DNA of 27,741 nucleotides from a virus. How positions within the stretch are numbered: position 1 is the first letter of the stretch; each line of letters starts with the position of its first letter. Below, in pieces: positions 13,687 to 20,549 of this stretch. Both the position numbers and the translations under genes were made by a program. The notes beneath the pieces were generated by a model. That model did not search any database. It saw nothing but the letters and a program-made list of their open reading frames with translations, and was not told where the DNA came from. The stretch lies in the IMG/VR virus record IMGVR_UViG_3300036939_000073, positions 1-27,741 of that record, one strand, 5' to 3'.

Positions 13687-14370
13687 ATGCCGAGCGAGCT
13701 GGATATGACGACAGCGGCCCGAGCGGCAGCCCGCCTCTCGGTGAGCGCCTCCGAAGCGGAGCTGCCGGTGCTCATCACCGCCGCGAGCTCGGCCCTGGCC
13801 AGGTACCTCGGCTACCCAGCCCACAGAAGGGTGGGCGCGGTGGAGACGGTGCCAGGCCTGGGCGGCGTGCACCTCTTCCTCCGGGCCGGAGCTGTGCAGG
13901 CTATAGCCAGCATCACCGTGAACGGCACCACTCTGGAGAGCACACGGTATGCGCTCGACGGTGAGCAGGGCGCGCGGATGGGCAGGCTTGTTGCGCGGCA
14001 GGGGTACCGCTGGCCCTTCACAGGGGAAGCCTCGGGGGGAGTGTCCTCCACGCCGTACTACTCCTACGACACGGGCGAAATTGAATGCACCTTCACCGCT
14101 GGGTGGGTGACGCCGGGGCAGGTAGCCCTCGCTGCGGCGGAGAGCCCGCCGCGTACCCTCACCAGCGACATGCCGGCAGAGCTGGAGCAGGCGGTGCTCG
14201 AGGTGGTGACAGCGTGGCACTCAGGGAAGGGACGGGACACGCGCGTTGCCTCAATGTCCACAGGCGACGCCTCGGTGAGCTGGGGTGGCGGCGAGCTGCC
14301 GCCGCTGCCTGCCATGGCGCGCCTGCTTGCAGAGCCGTACCGCAAGCCCGTGCGGAGGGCGCTCGGGTGA
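13687..14370 (+). CDS. Head-tail connector (gp6-like adaptor)
   Basis: The product is 227 residues. The N-terminus (SELDMTTAARAAARLSVS, then LITAASSALARYLGY) matches the helical start of phage head-tail connector proteins of the gp6-like group, which bind under the portal. A beta-rich middle (AIASITVNGTTL, then GEIECTFTAGW) and a late helical part (ELEQAVLEVVTAWH) follow, again typical. It should form the first adaptor ring. The ATG at 13687 follows GAGGAGGGCGAAGG; a TTG at 13669 is in frame but is inside the hairpin and less likely. The stop overlaps the next start as GTGA. Confidence 0.75.
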   Translation: MPSELDMTTAARAAARLSVSASEAELPVLITAASSALARYLGYPAHRRVGAVETVPGLGGVHLFLRAGAVQAIASITVNGTTLESTRYALDGEQGARMGRLVARQGYRWPFTGEASGGVSSTPYYSYDTGEIECTFTAGWVTPGQVALAAAESPPRTLTSDMPAELEQAVLEVVTAWHSGKGRDTRVASMSTGDASVSWGGGELPPLPAMARLLAEPYRKPVRRALG

Positions 14371-14705
14371 GCATTGTTGGGGCCACCTTCCTCCTGGAAT
14401 TCACCTACCGGCCCTTTCTCTCGGTGAACCACCGGGGGGATGCGGTGCATGGTGCGCCCGTGGTGGCCCGCTGCCGCTACCAACCCTCCACGCGGCTGGT
14501 GCGCGCCGAGGATGGGAGCCAGGTGGTGGAGCAGGCCATTCTCTTCACCAAGGCCGCGGTAACCGAGAAGGACTTGGTATGGCCTCCAGGGGTGGCTGTG
14601 CCGGAAGACGCGGAGGATCCGACAGGCAGCCTGCGCCCCCTGGCGGTGCATGCGCGCCGGCTGCTCTTCTCCACGGCGGTGGACCATTACGAAGTGCACC
14701 TGTAG
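14367..14705 (+). CDS. Head-closure / head-tail joining protein (probable)
   Basis: The product is 112 residues, starting with GTG and overlapping the connector stop by four bases (GTGA). It is predicted mainly beta, with segments RPFLSVNHRGD, VVARCRYQPSTRLV and ARRLLFSTAVDHYEVHL. No family signature was identified with certainty. Its size and its place between the adaptor and the tail genes match the head-closure or stopper protein of siphoviruses. Overlap and spacing suggest coupled translation with the connector, giving matched ring stoichiometry. Confidence 0.6.
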   Translation: MSIVGATFLLEFTYRPFLSVNHRGDAVHGAPVVARCRYQPSTRLVRAEDGSQVVEQAILFTKAAVTEKDLVWPPGVAVPEDAEDPTGSLRPLAVHARRLLFSTAVDHYEVHL

Positions 14706-14729
14706 CCCCGCCCCTTCTCCCGGGGCATG
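14705..14729 (+). promoter_or_regulatory. Late-gene start element (copy 6)
   Basis: CCCCGCCC, CTTCTCCCGGGGC, ATG, immediately after the upstream stop. CTTCT starts 13 bases before the ATG. GCCCC and GGGGC pair around TTCTCCC. Confidence 0.7.
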
Positions 14730-15191
14730 AGCAGCGAACGCCTCGCCTTTCTGGACTGGGTTGCCGCACGCGCCAAGGAGGCCACCCCCTACTCCTGGCC
14801 CTGCACCGAGAACGCATACGAGGGCAAGGGCCTCACCAACCCCCTGCAGCCAGCTGGCCTGGACTGCTCCGGCACGGTGACGTGCGGCCTGTACGTGGCC
14901 ACCCACGGGAAGGTGGACTGGCGAAGGGAGTACAGCGCCGCGCGCCTCCACGCCGAGCTGCAGCCGGTGGAGAGCCCCCGCCCAGGGGATTTGGCCTTCT
15001 ACGGCCCGCCGGGGCGGGTGAGCCATGTGATGGTGTGGTGGGGGGATGGACGCGTGGTGGGCGCCTCTGGAGGCAACCGCCACACCACCTCGGCCGAGCT
15101 GGCCAGGCGCCTCGGGGCCTGCGTGAAGTGGAAGAAGAGCCACCTGTACCGGCCGGACTTCCGCGGCTTCCGCGCGCTGCCCCTGCCCTGA
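14727..15191 (+). CDS. NlpC/P60-family peptidoglycan endopeptidase
   Basis: The product is 154 residues. The NlpC/P60 papain-like fold is indicated by GLDCSGTV with nucleophile C47, PRPGDLAFYG at about 85-93, and SHVMVWWGDGRVVGAS with general base H100; N117 or H119 could complete the triad. It should cleave peptide stems in peptidoglycan. No signal peptide is present, so it must be delivered by the holin or carried on the virion. The usual siphovirus position for such a tail peptidase is next to the hub gene. Here it lies between connector and tail-completion genes, and it may therefore serve as the endolysin missing from the lysis-like cassette. The ATG abuts the late-gene element. Confidence 0.88.
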   Translation: MSSERLAFLDWVAARAKEATPYSWPCTENAYEGKGLTNPLQPAGLDCSGTVTCGLYVATHGKVDWRREYSAARLHAELQPVESPRPGDLAFYGPPGRVSHVMVWWGDGRVVGASGGNRHTTSAELARRLGACVKWKKSHLYRPDFRGFRALPLP

Positions 15192-15198
15192 GGCACCC

Positions 15199-15642
15199 AT
15201 GGCGCTCAAGGACTGCGAGATGGATGTGGCCGAGTTGCTCGAAGAGGCCGGCGTGGGCAGCACAAGCACCACCCCGCCAACCCTCTACGCGGGGCCCTTC
15301 CCCTCCACCGGGCCGGATGCGCTGGTGAATGTGCAGGACGTGGGGGCCGGAGAGGGCGCAGAGCAACTGCTCGGCGGGGGCGGGCGTGTGGCGCTGGCGC
15401 CCGAGGTAACGGTGCGCGTGCGTGGGGTACGGCACCAGTACGCCGAGGCGCGCACCGCGGCCTTCGCCGCGTGGCAGGCCCTCTGGGAGGCGCGGCCGGA
15501 GGGCTACGTGCGCATGGTGCCGCTGGGCTCAGGGCCGGGCTACGTGGGGCCGGATGAGGTGGGGCGCCACCGCTTCAGCTTCACCGTGCGGTGTGAGTAC
15601 CGCGCCACGGGGGCTGCGGGCACGGTGACGCCGGACGGCTGA
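15199..15642 (+). CDS. Tail-terminator / minor-capsid-like protein (probable)
   Basis: The product is 147 residues with an N-terminal helix (MDVAELLEEAGV), a beta-rich middle (LAPEVTVRVRGVRH), a helix with AFAAWQALWEARPEGYVRM, and a closing strand HRFSFTVRCEYRAT. This order resembles phage minor capsid/tail terminator proteins, which form the ring at the head-proximal end of the tail. Only seven bases separate it from the peptidase stop, and no late-gene element is present. Assignment is by fold impression and gene order, not by a specific motif. Confidence 0.6.
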   Translation: MALKDCEMDVAELLEEAGVGSTSTTPPTLYAGPFPSTGPDALVNVQDVGAGEGAEQLLGGGGRVALAPEVTVRVRGVRHQYAEARTAAFAAWQALWEARPEGYVRMVPLGSGPGYVGPDEVGRHRFSFTVRCEYRATGAAGTVTPDG

Positions 15643-15664
15643 GCCACCCCTTCTCCACGACATG
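15643..15664 (+). promoter_or_regulatory. Late-gene start element (copy 7)
   Basis: GCCACCC, CTTCTCCACGAC, ATG; CTTCT starts 12 bases before the ATG. The 3' half differs by one base from copies 1 and 2 (CGAC for CGGC), which breaks the small stem while the spacing is kept. Confidence 0.65.
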
Positions 15665-16081
15665 GCCAAAGGACGCGTGAGCGTGCAGGTGGACGTGAGG
15701 GCGCTCAAGCGCCTGCGGCAGCAGCCGCAGCAGGTGCTACGCGCCCTGGACATGCCGTGCCGGGACGAGGTGCGGCGCACGCTGGACATTGCCTCCTTCC
15801 TCGTGCCGGTGGGCAACCCCACGGACGAGAGCAACCTGGCGGGCACCACCTTCCTCACGGGCGCCACCTACAACCTGGGCGTGCAGCTCTCCACCACCTG
15901 GTTGGCGGGCTTTGAGCACCCGGCAGCGGGCGCCATTCACGAGGGCTTCCACTGGGGAGCGCAGACGCAGCCCCCGCCGCACTGGCTCCGGCGCTCCTTC
16001 CGGGGAGCCGCCGGGCGCACGCGAAAGGGCGTGGCGAAGGCGCTCATGGAAGGGCTCCGCCACTTCTTCCCGGAGACATAA
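15662..16081 (+). CDS. Minor tail protein, HK97 gp10-like (probable)
   Basis: The product is 139 residues. It opens with SVQVDVRALKRLRQQP and continues through a helical part, SFLVPVGNPTDESNLAGTT, FEHPAAGAIHEGFHWG and PPHWLRRSF. The arrangement of an N-terminal helix, a segment of the type 'VPV.tG.L' and a terminal HWLRRSF helix is that of the gp10-like tail-completion family. It probably contributes to tail assembly before the major tail protein is added. The ATG at 15662 follows the late-gene element directly. Confidence 0.6.
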   Translation: MAKGRVSVQVDVRALKRLRQQPQQVLRALDMPCRDEVRRTLDIASFLVPVGNPTDESNLAGTTFLTGATYNLGVQLSTTWLAGFEHPAAGAIHEGFHWGAQTQPPPHWLRRSFRGAAGRTRKGVAKALMEGLRHFFPET

Positions 16082-16106
16082 GCCCCACCGCGAAGGAGCC
16101 CAGCCC

Positions 16107-16547
16107 ATGCCGGAACCGCAGGTTGCACACGAAGTCGCCATTCACATCACCGCCGCGAGCAACACCGCGCTCACCAACAGCAACAAGCTCGAGGAGAGCA
16201 GCACCTTTCAGCTGGCCATTGCCACGGAGAAGGCAGAGCGGAAGCTGCTCAATTCGGACGGGTGGACCAAGACGAAGGCCGTGCACCACTCCGGCTCCGG
16301 CTCCATGAGCGGCAACGTCATCCGCGGCTCGGCGGCGCAGGGGACGATGCGGACGGCGAGCAGCACGGGCAGCCTGGCCTACGTCCACGTCATCCATACG
16401 CCGGATGCCGAGACGGGCGAGGAGAAGGGCAAGCTCTACACCATCCTGATCGAGAGCTACGAAGAGAGCTTCGAGGCGGGAAGCCTGGTGACTTTCAACG
16501 CCTCCTTCACTCTCGACGGCGCCCCCACCGCCATCCTGGCGAGCTGA
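16107..16547 (+). CDS. Major tail (tube) protein
   Basis: The product is 146 residues, predicted almost entirely beta: HEVAIHITAASNTALT, FQLAIATEKAERKLL, GSMSGNVIRG, YTILIESYEESFEAG, LVTFNASFTLDG. This repeated-strand composition, the typical length and the place directly before the frameshifted chaperone pair identify it as the tail tube subunit, which polymerises around the tape measure. The ATG at 16107 is used; a GAAGGAG ribosome site lies a few bases upstream. No Ig-like extra domain is present. Confidence 0.8.
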   Translation: MPEPQVAHEVAIHITAASNTALTNSNKLEESSTFQLAIATEKAERKLLNSDGWTKTKAVHHSGSGSMSGNVIRGSAAQGTMRTASSTGSLAYVHVIHTPDAETGEEKGKLYTILIESYEESFEAGSLVTFNASFTLDGAPTAILAS

Positions 16548-16575
16548 GCCGGCACCACCACCACCGAGGACACCC

Positions 16576-16959
16576 ATGAACGACAACAGCACCGAGGCAA
16601 TCAAGAAGAGCCTGCTCAACGCCCCCTGGCGGAAGGTGGGCGAGCTCACCGTGGAGGGCGAGGGCGGCCGCGTGGAGCTCATCATCCGCCGGCCACCGCC
16701 GAAGCACTCGGCGGACATGCTCCAGAAGCTGCGCGAGGACAAGCTGGTGGATGAGAAGGGGGACCCAGTCTCCAACGAGGCGGGCCTGGAGATGGCGGCG
16801 CGCATGTTCGCACCGATGCTCTTCCTGCCCGGCGGAGTGCGCGCCCTCCTCAGCCCCGCCGAGCTGCTCGAGGCGCCCTGGTTCGAGGAGGCGGCCGAGG
16901 CCTGCAAGGAAGCCCTCAAGGGCACCAAGGCCATGGTGGAGGACGCGAAGGGAAACTGA
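16576..16959 (+). CDS. Tail assembly chaperone, short form (G-like)
   Basis: The product is 127 residues, acidic and helical (MAARMFAPMLFLPGGVRALL, then EEAAEACKEALKG), encoded between the major tail protein and the tape measure. In siphoviruses this position holds a chaperone pair that coats the tape measure during tail assembly, the longer form being made by -1 frameshifting. The last codons are AAG GGA AAC TGA and contain the slippery heptamer G GGA AAC at 16950-16956. The stop follows at once, with a stem-loop beyond it. The ATG at 16576 has a CGAGGACA ribosome site. Confidence 0.88.
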   Translation: MNDNSTEAIKKSLLNAPWRKVGELTVEGEGGRVELIIRRPPPKHSADMLQKLREDKLVDEKGDPVSNEAGLEMAARMFAPMLFLPGGVRALLSPAELLEAPWFEEAAEACKEALKGTKAMVEDAKGN

Positions 16960-17192
16960 GAGGCGACCCCGACCTGCTCCTCTCGGTGGGGGTCGCCATC
17001 CGCCTGGGACGAAGGCCCGCGGAGGTGCTGCGCTGGCCACTCGAGGAGGTGGCGCTGGTGGCCGCCTACTGCGCCATGGAGGCAGAGGACTTCAAGCAGG
17101 GCAAGCCCACCGCTTCCCCGGGGCCCACGGCGGGCGCCGGGAAGGTGAAGACGGAAACGGTGACGTGGGTGGCAGGCAAGAAGAGGGGCTGA
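16576..17192 (+). CDS. Tail assembly chaperone, frameshifted long form (GT-like)
   Basis: A -1 shift on GGGAAAC at 16950-16956 moves ribosomes into the frame that continues CTG AGA GGC from 16956 and runs open to a stop at 17190-17192. The extension is 78 residues (LRGDPDLLLSVGVAIRLGRRP and onward, with LEEVALVAAYCAMEAEDF), giving a total of about 205 residues. The extension has no good independent start: the first GTG (16986) would cut into a conserved-looking helix and lacks a ribosome site. This matches the known G/GT organisation conserved in tailed phages, in which the T part binds the tube protein and G the tape measure. Confidence 0.88.
16950..16997 (+). promoter_or_regulatory. Programmed -1 frameshift signal
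   Basis: The slippery heptamer GGGAAAC (16950-16956) is in the correct register (G GGA AAC). The stop TGA and two further bases form a 5-base spacer. GGCGACCCC (16962-16970) and GGGGTCGCC (16989-16997) then form a perfect 9-bp stem with an 18-base loop. All three classical parts of a -1 frameshift site are present. Confidence 0.9.
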
Positions 17193-17199
17193 GGAAGCC

Positions 17200-19731
17200 A
17201 TGGCTGGAGCGCTCAAGGCAGGCGGGGTGTACGTGGCGGTGTCCGCCGCCATTGGCGAATTCGCCAAGGCGATGGGGGACGTTGTCCGCACCGTGGAGCA
17301 GACCGCCAAGAAGGTGAAGGAGAGCGCCCAGGCGGTGGCGAACGTGGGCACCCTCTTCGCGGCCGGCATGGGCGGAGCGGTGCTCGCGGCGGCGGAGTCC
17401 AACGCCGCCATGCGAGCGGACTTGGAGAAGCTCAAGAGCTACCTGTACACGCTGGCGGCGGACTTGGGGGATGCCTTCGGCCCCTTCCTCCGGGAGCTCA
17501 CCACCACGGTGGGCTCGGTGGTAGGCGCCTTCCAGCGCCTCTCCCCCGAGGTGAAGGCGAGCGTGGCCCGACTGGTGGTGCTGGTGGCCGCCACGGGTGC
17601 GGTGGCGGGCGTGGTGAGCCGCGGGGCCGGGCTGATGGAGGGCCTGGCCAAGGCAGCCGGCGCCGTGCTGGTGCCGGCCCTCAACGCCGCCTCGGTGGCC
17701 ACCAAGGCCCTGGGGAAGGCGGGGGGCGCGGTGTTCCCCAAGCTCGGCAAGGACGTGGCGGCCATGGAGGCCGGCATGGTGAAGAGCCTGGCGCGCATGG
17801 CCCTGGGCTTCGGCGCGGTGCTGCTGCCCGTGCTGGCTGTGGCTGCCGCCGTTACTGCCCTCGCCCTGCTAGCCGGAGCCCTCTATGAGGCGTGGAACGA
17901 CTCCAGCACCGGCATGAAGGACGCGGTGCTCTCCGCCTGGGAGCGCCTCAAGGGGCTGGGCAAGCGGCTGGCGGAAGCCCTGGCCAGCTGGTGGGAGAGC
18001 CTCAAGGGCTTCGTTCTTGCGGGCCTCAGGCTGGTGCTGGAGGCGGTGGCTGGGAAGGTGCGCGCCATCGGCAAGGCGGTGGCGCCGCTGGCGCGCGGGC
18101 TGGGGCTGGACGGAATCGCCAGCACCTACGAAGACATGCAGCAGCTCACCGGAGACAAGCTGCTGAGCAGCCTGCAGGAGGGCGCCACCTTCCTTGCGGA
18201 CAAGGCCTCGGAGGCGGCTGGCGCCGTGGCGGGCGCGGCCCGAAAAGTGGCCGACAGCGTAGGCAAGGGCTTCGCCTACGCCGGGAAGGGCCTCGGGCGG
18301 GCATGGGCGGACTCCGGCATCGAGGAGAGGCTCAAGCAGCTCAAGGGGTTGTTCCAGGGCGTGGTGGGCGGGCGCGGCCCGGAGATGCGACGCCCGGAGG
18401 AAACGCCCGAGGAACTGGCAGCGGCCGGGGGTTCGGCGCGCACTGTTGGGCGGATGGGTATGCCCGGGGGGTTCGCCGCGATCCGCAATGAGCTGGCCAC
18501 CGGCTGGGGGCTCATGGCCCAGGCCGCGCGCACCCGCTACCTCGCGGCCATGAAGGAGACGCGGGCGCTGGCGGAAGCCATCTACCAGTCCGTCACCGCC
18601 GCGCGCACGGCCATCGTCTCCAGGTTCATCAGCAGGCTGGAGAGCAGCCTCATGGGGCTGGCGGAGGCCGCGCAGCAGGGCTTCACAGCCGGAGGGCCGC
18701 AGGGCGCCGTGGCGGCGGTGGGGGTGGAACTGCTCATGCGGAGCCAGGCCTTCCAGGAGCTCATGAGCATTGTGGCCGCCATCGTCCAGAAGGTGGCGGA
18801 TGCGCTGGGTGCCATCATCACCCCGTTGCAGGAGTGGTACGCCGCCCTCTTCCTCGTGGTGGACGCGGTGCTGCAGGCGCTGGTGCCCGTGCTGCAGCAG
18901 TTCGGGCAGGTGGTGGAGCCGCTGGTGCCCATCGTGGTGCTGGTGGCGGAGGTGCTCTCCGCGCTCGGCCCGGTGCTCACCCTGCTCATGCAGGTGCTCA
19001 ACCCGCTCATGGTGGCCTTCGAGCTGCTGGCAGGCCCCGCCCTCAAGGGGCTGTTCGACGTGGTGAAATTCCTGGCCCGGGTGGTGCTCACCATCGTCAA
19101 GGCTATTGGGGACGTGTGGAACGGAATCCTGGAAGCCATTCAGAGCGTGTTCCGCAGCCTCGCGAAGATTTCGGTGCTGGGCGCCAAGCCCCTGGGCTTC
19201 CTCAACGGGTGGGCGGATGGGCTGGAGGGCGCCATGGTGGACACGGACGCACTGGCCAACAGCTTGCGCCGGCTCAACGGCCTCACCTACGAGGCAGCCC
19301 AGGAGCGCGCCCGGGAGACTGCCGCCGTGCTCCGCAACCGCGAGGCGGTGGCGAAGGCCACCGAGTCGCTCACCAACGTCCCCAACGCGTGGAAGGTGGC
19401 CCTGGCGCGCTTCGAGGCGCAGGATGCGCAGCAGGGCCCCGGCGCCACGCCCACGGTGCCGGTGCCCACCAGCCCCTCCATGCCCGCGGGCAACGGGGCC
19501 ACGTGGACTCCCTCTACTCCTGGCAACCGGCCACCGCCTCCAGGGGCGGGTGCCGGAGGTGGGGACTTGCTGGCCCCAGCGCGTGGGGCCCTGGTGAATA
19601 CGGTGAACATTTCCGCCTTCTCCCCCACCGAGGCCATGGAGCGCTTCACCGGCTTCTTCGACAGGATGCAGTTCCGCGCTACCGGCACCCGCGGCGTGGC
19701 AGGCCGGTACGCGCTGCCGGAGGCCCCGTAG
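17200..19731 (+). CDS. Tail tape measure protein
   Basis: This is the longest gene of the window (843 residues), directly after the chaperone pair as in most siphoviruses. The N-terminal 200 residues are Ala-rich and helical. A hydrophobic segment lies at about 207-229 (VLAVAAAVTALALLAGALY), and a second long hydrophobic region at about 550-640 (LVPIVVLVAEVLSAL, VLTLLMQVLNPLMVAFELL, RVVLTIVKAIGDVW). Such membrane-like stretches are usual in tape measures and may insert into the host membrane during DNA entry. A Pro/Ser/Thr-rich linker is at about 745-790. No peptidase or transglycosylase motif was seen. The ATG at 17200 has AGGAAG upstream. Confidence 0.9.
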   Translation: MAGALKAGGVYVAVSAAIGEFAKAMGDVVRTVEQTAKKVKESAQAVANVGTLFAAGMGGAVLAAAESNAAMRADLEKLKSYLYTLAADLGDAFGPFLRELTTTVGSVVGAFQRLSPEVKASVARLVVLVAATGAVAGVVSRGAGLMEGLAKAAGAVLVPALNAASVATKALGKAGGAVFPKLGKDVAAMEAGMVKSLARMALGFGAVLLPVLAVAAAVTALALLAGALYEAWNDSSTGMKDAVLSAWERLKGLGKRLAEALASWWESLKGFVLAGLRLVLEAVAGKVRAIGKAVAPLARGLGLDGIASTYEDMQQLTGDKLLSSLQEGATFLADKASEAAGAVAGAARKVADSVGKGFAYAGKGLGRAWADSGIEERLKQLKGLFQGVVGGRGPEMRRPEETPEELAAAGGSARTVGRMGMPGGFAAIRNELATGWGLMAQAARTRYLAAMKETRALAEAIYQSVTAARTAIVSRFISRLESSLMGLAEAAQQGFTAGGPQGAVAAVGVELLMRSQAFQELMSIVAAIVQKVADALGAIITPLQEWYAALFLVVDAVLQALVPVLQQFGQVVEPLVPIVVLVAEVLSALGPVLTLLMQVLNPLMVAFELLAGPALKGLFDVVKFLARVVLTIVKAIGDVWNGILEAIQSVFRSLAKISVLGAKPLGFLNGWADGLEGAMVDTDALANSLRRLNGLTYEAAQERARETAAVLRNREAVAKATESLTNVPNAWKVALARFEAQDAQQGPGATPTVPVPTSPSMPAGNGATWTPSTPGNRPPPPGAGAGGGDLLAPARGALVNTVNISAFSPTEAMERFTGFFDRMQFRATGTRGVAGRYALPEAP

Positions 19732-19734
19732 GCC

Positions 19735-20523
19735 ATGGCGCACCTAAGCGTGAATGGCATTGCGCTGGAGTGCAGCACCTCGGCATGGGAGCCGATGCGG
19801 CTGGGCGAGGTGGCGCGCTCGCTCAACGGCGCGCCGCGCAGCTCCGTGCGCGTGCGCAAGCGAGACTACCGCTTCACCACGGACACCACCGGCACCGAGG
19901 TGGAGGAGGCGCAGGCCCTGCAGAGCCTCGTTGAGGGCGAGGGCCATGCGTGGACTTTCGAGAGTGACTTGGCCTCCTCGCGAGGCCTTCTGCCGCTTGC
20001 CACCAGTGGCACGGTGACGGTGGGCCTGGTGGGGGGCGTGCACTCTCAGTGCCTCTTCGCCCAAGCCGGGGCGGAGGTGACGTGGGCGCTCGGTCACAGT
20101 GGCTCATGGACGGCGCTCTACTTCCGCGAGGAGAGCGGAACCTTCGCCCACTACGTGGTGCGCAACACCCTTGGCACGGTGGAGGTGTGGCGCAATGACG
20201 AGAAGACGGATGTGGACCCAGGCGTCATCACGCTGCCGGGCGGCAACCTCCAGCTGGAGGCGGCTGGGGCGGATGAGACGATTGATGATCTCGTCTTCCT
20301 CCCATACGCGGTGCCAGACAACTGGCCTGGGCCCCTCTGGGAGTACCACATGCTCAACGAGTGGCCGGCGCTGCCCTTCGTGCGAGCCTCCGGCCCAGGC
20401 GTGCCCAGCGGCGGCATCGCCGCCATCGGCCAGGTAGGCACCGTGCAGCGGGTGCACATGGTGCAGGAGGATGGCACCTTCGGCGTGGGCGAGGTGTTCG
20501 ACTTCAGCCTCATCGCCACCTGA
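19735..20523 (+). CDS. Distal tail (Dit-like) protein
   Basis: The product is 262 residues, mainly beta. The N-terminus (LSVNGIALECSTSAWEP, then RDYRFTTDTT) fits a small beta domain. The middle has a jelly-roll-like run (VTWALGHSGSWTALYFREES, then TVEVWRNDEKTDVDPG). Lying between the tape measure and the large hub protein, it is best read as the distal tail protein that forms the ring at the tail tip. It starts three bases after the tape-measure stop, with GGAGG upstream. The assignment rests on order and general composition. Confidence 0.65.
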   Translation: MAHLSVNGIALECSTSAWEPMRLGEVARSLNGAPRSSVRVRKRDYRFTTDTTGTEVEEAQALQSLVEGEGHAWTFESDLASSRGLLPLATSGTVTVGLVGGVHSQCLFAQAGAEVTWALGHSGSWTALYFREESGTFAHYVVRNTLGTVEVWRNDEKTDVDPGVITLPGGNLQLEAAGADETIDDLVFLPYAVPDNWPGPLWEYHMLNEWPALPFVRASGPGVPSGGIAAIGQVGTVQRVHMVQEDGTFGVGEVFDFSLIAT

Positions 20524-20527
20524 GCGC

Positions 20528-20549
20528 GCGCCCCTTCTTTAGGGGCATG
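20528..20549 (+). promoter_or_regulatory. Late-gene start element (copy 8)
   Basis: GCGCCC, CTTCTTTAGGGGC, ATG; CTTCT starts 13 bases before the start codon. GCCCC and GGGGC pair around TTCTTTA. It follows the upstream stop by a few bases. Confidence 0.65.

Noticed and set aside
16986-17192. Independent 68-residue gene starting at GTG 16986
   Set aside because: No ribosome site, and coding-like sequence in the same frame continues upstream to the slippery heptamer, so it is better read as the frameshift extension.
17869-19743. A 624-codon minus-strand frame opposite the tape measure gene
   Set aside because: Antisense shadow of a clear tape measure gene, with biased low-complexity composition and no recognisable domain.
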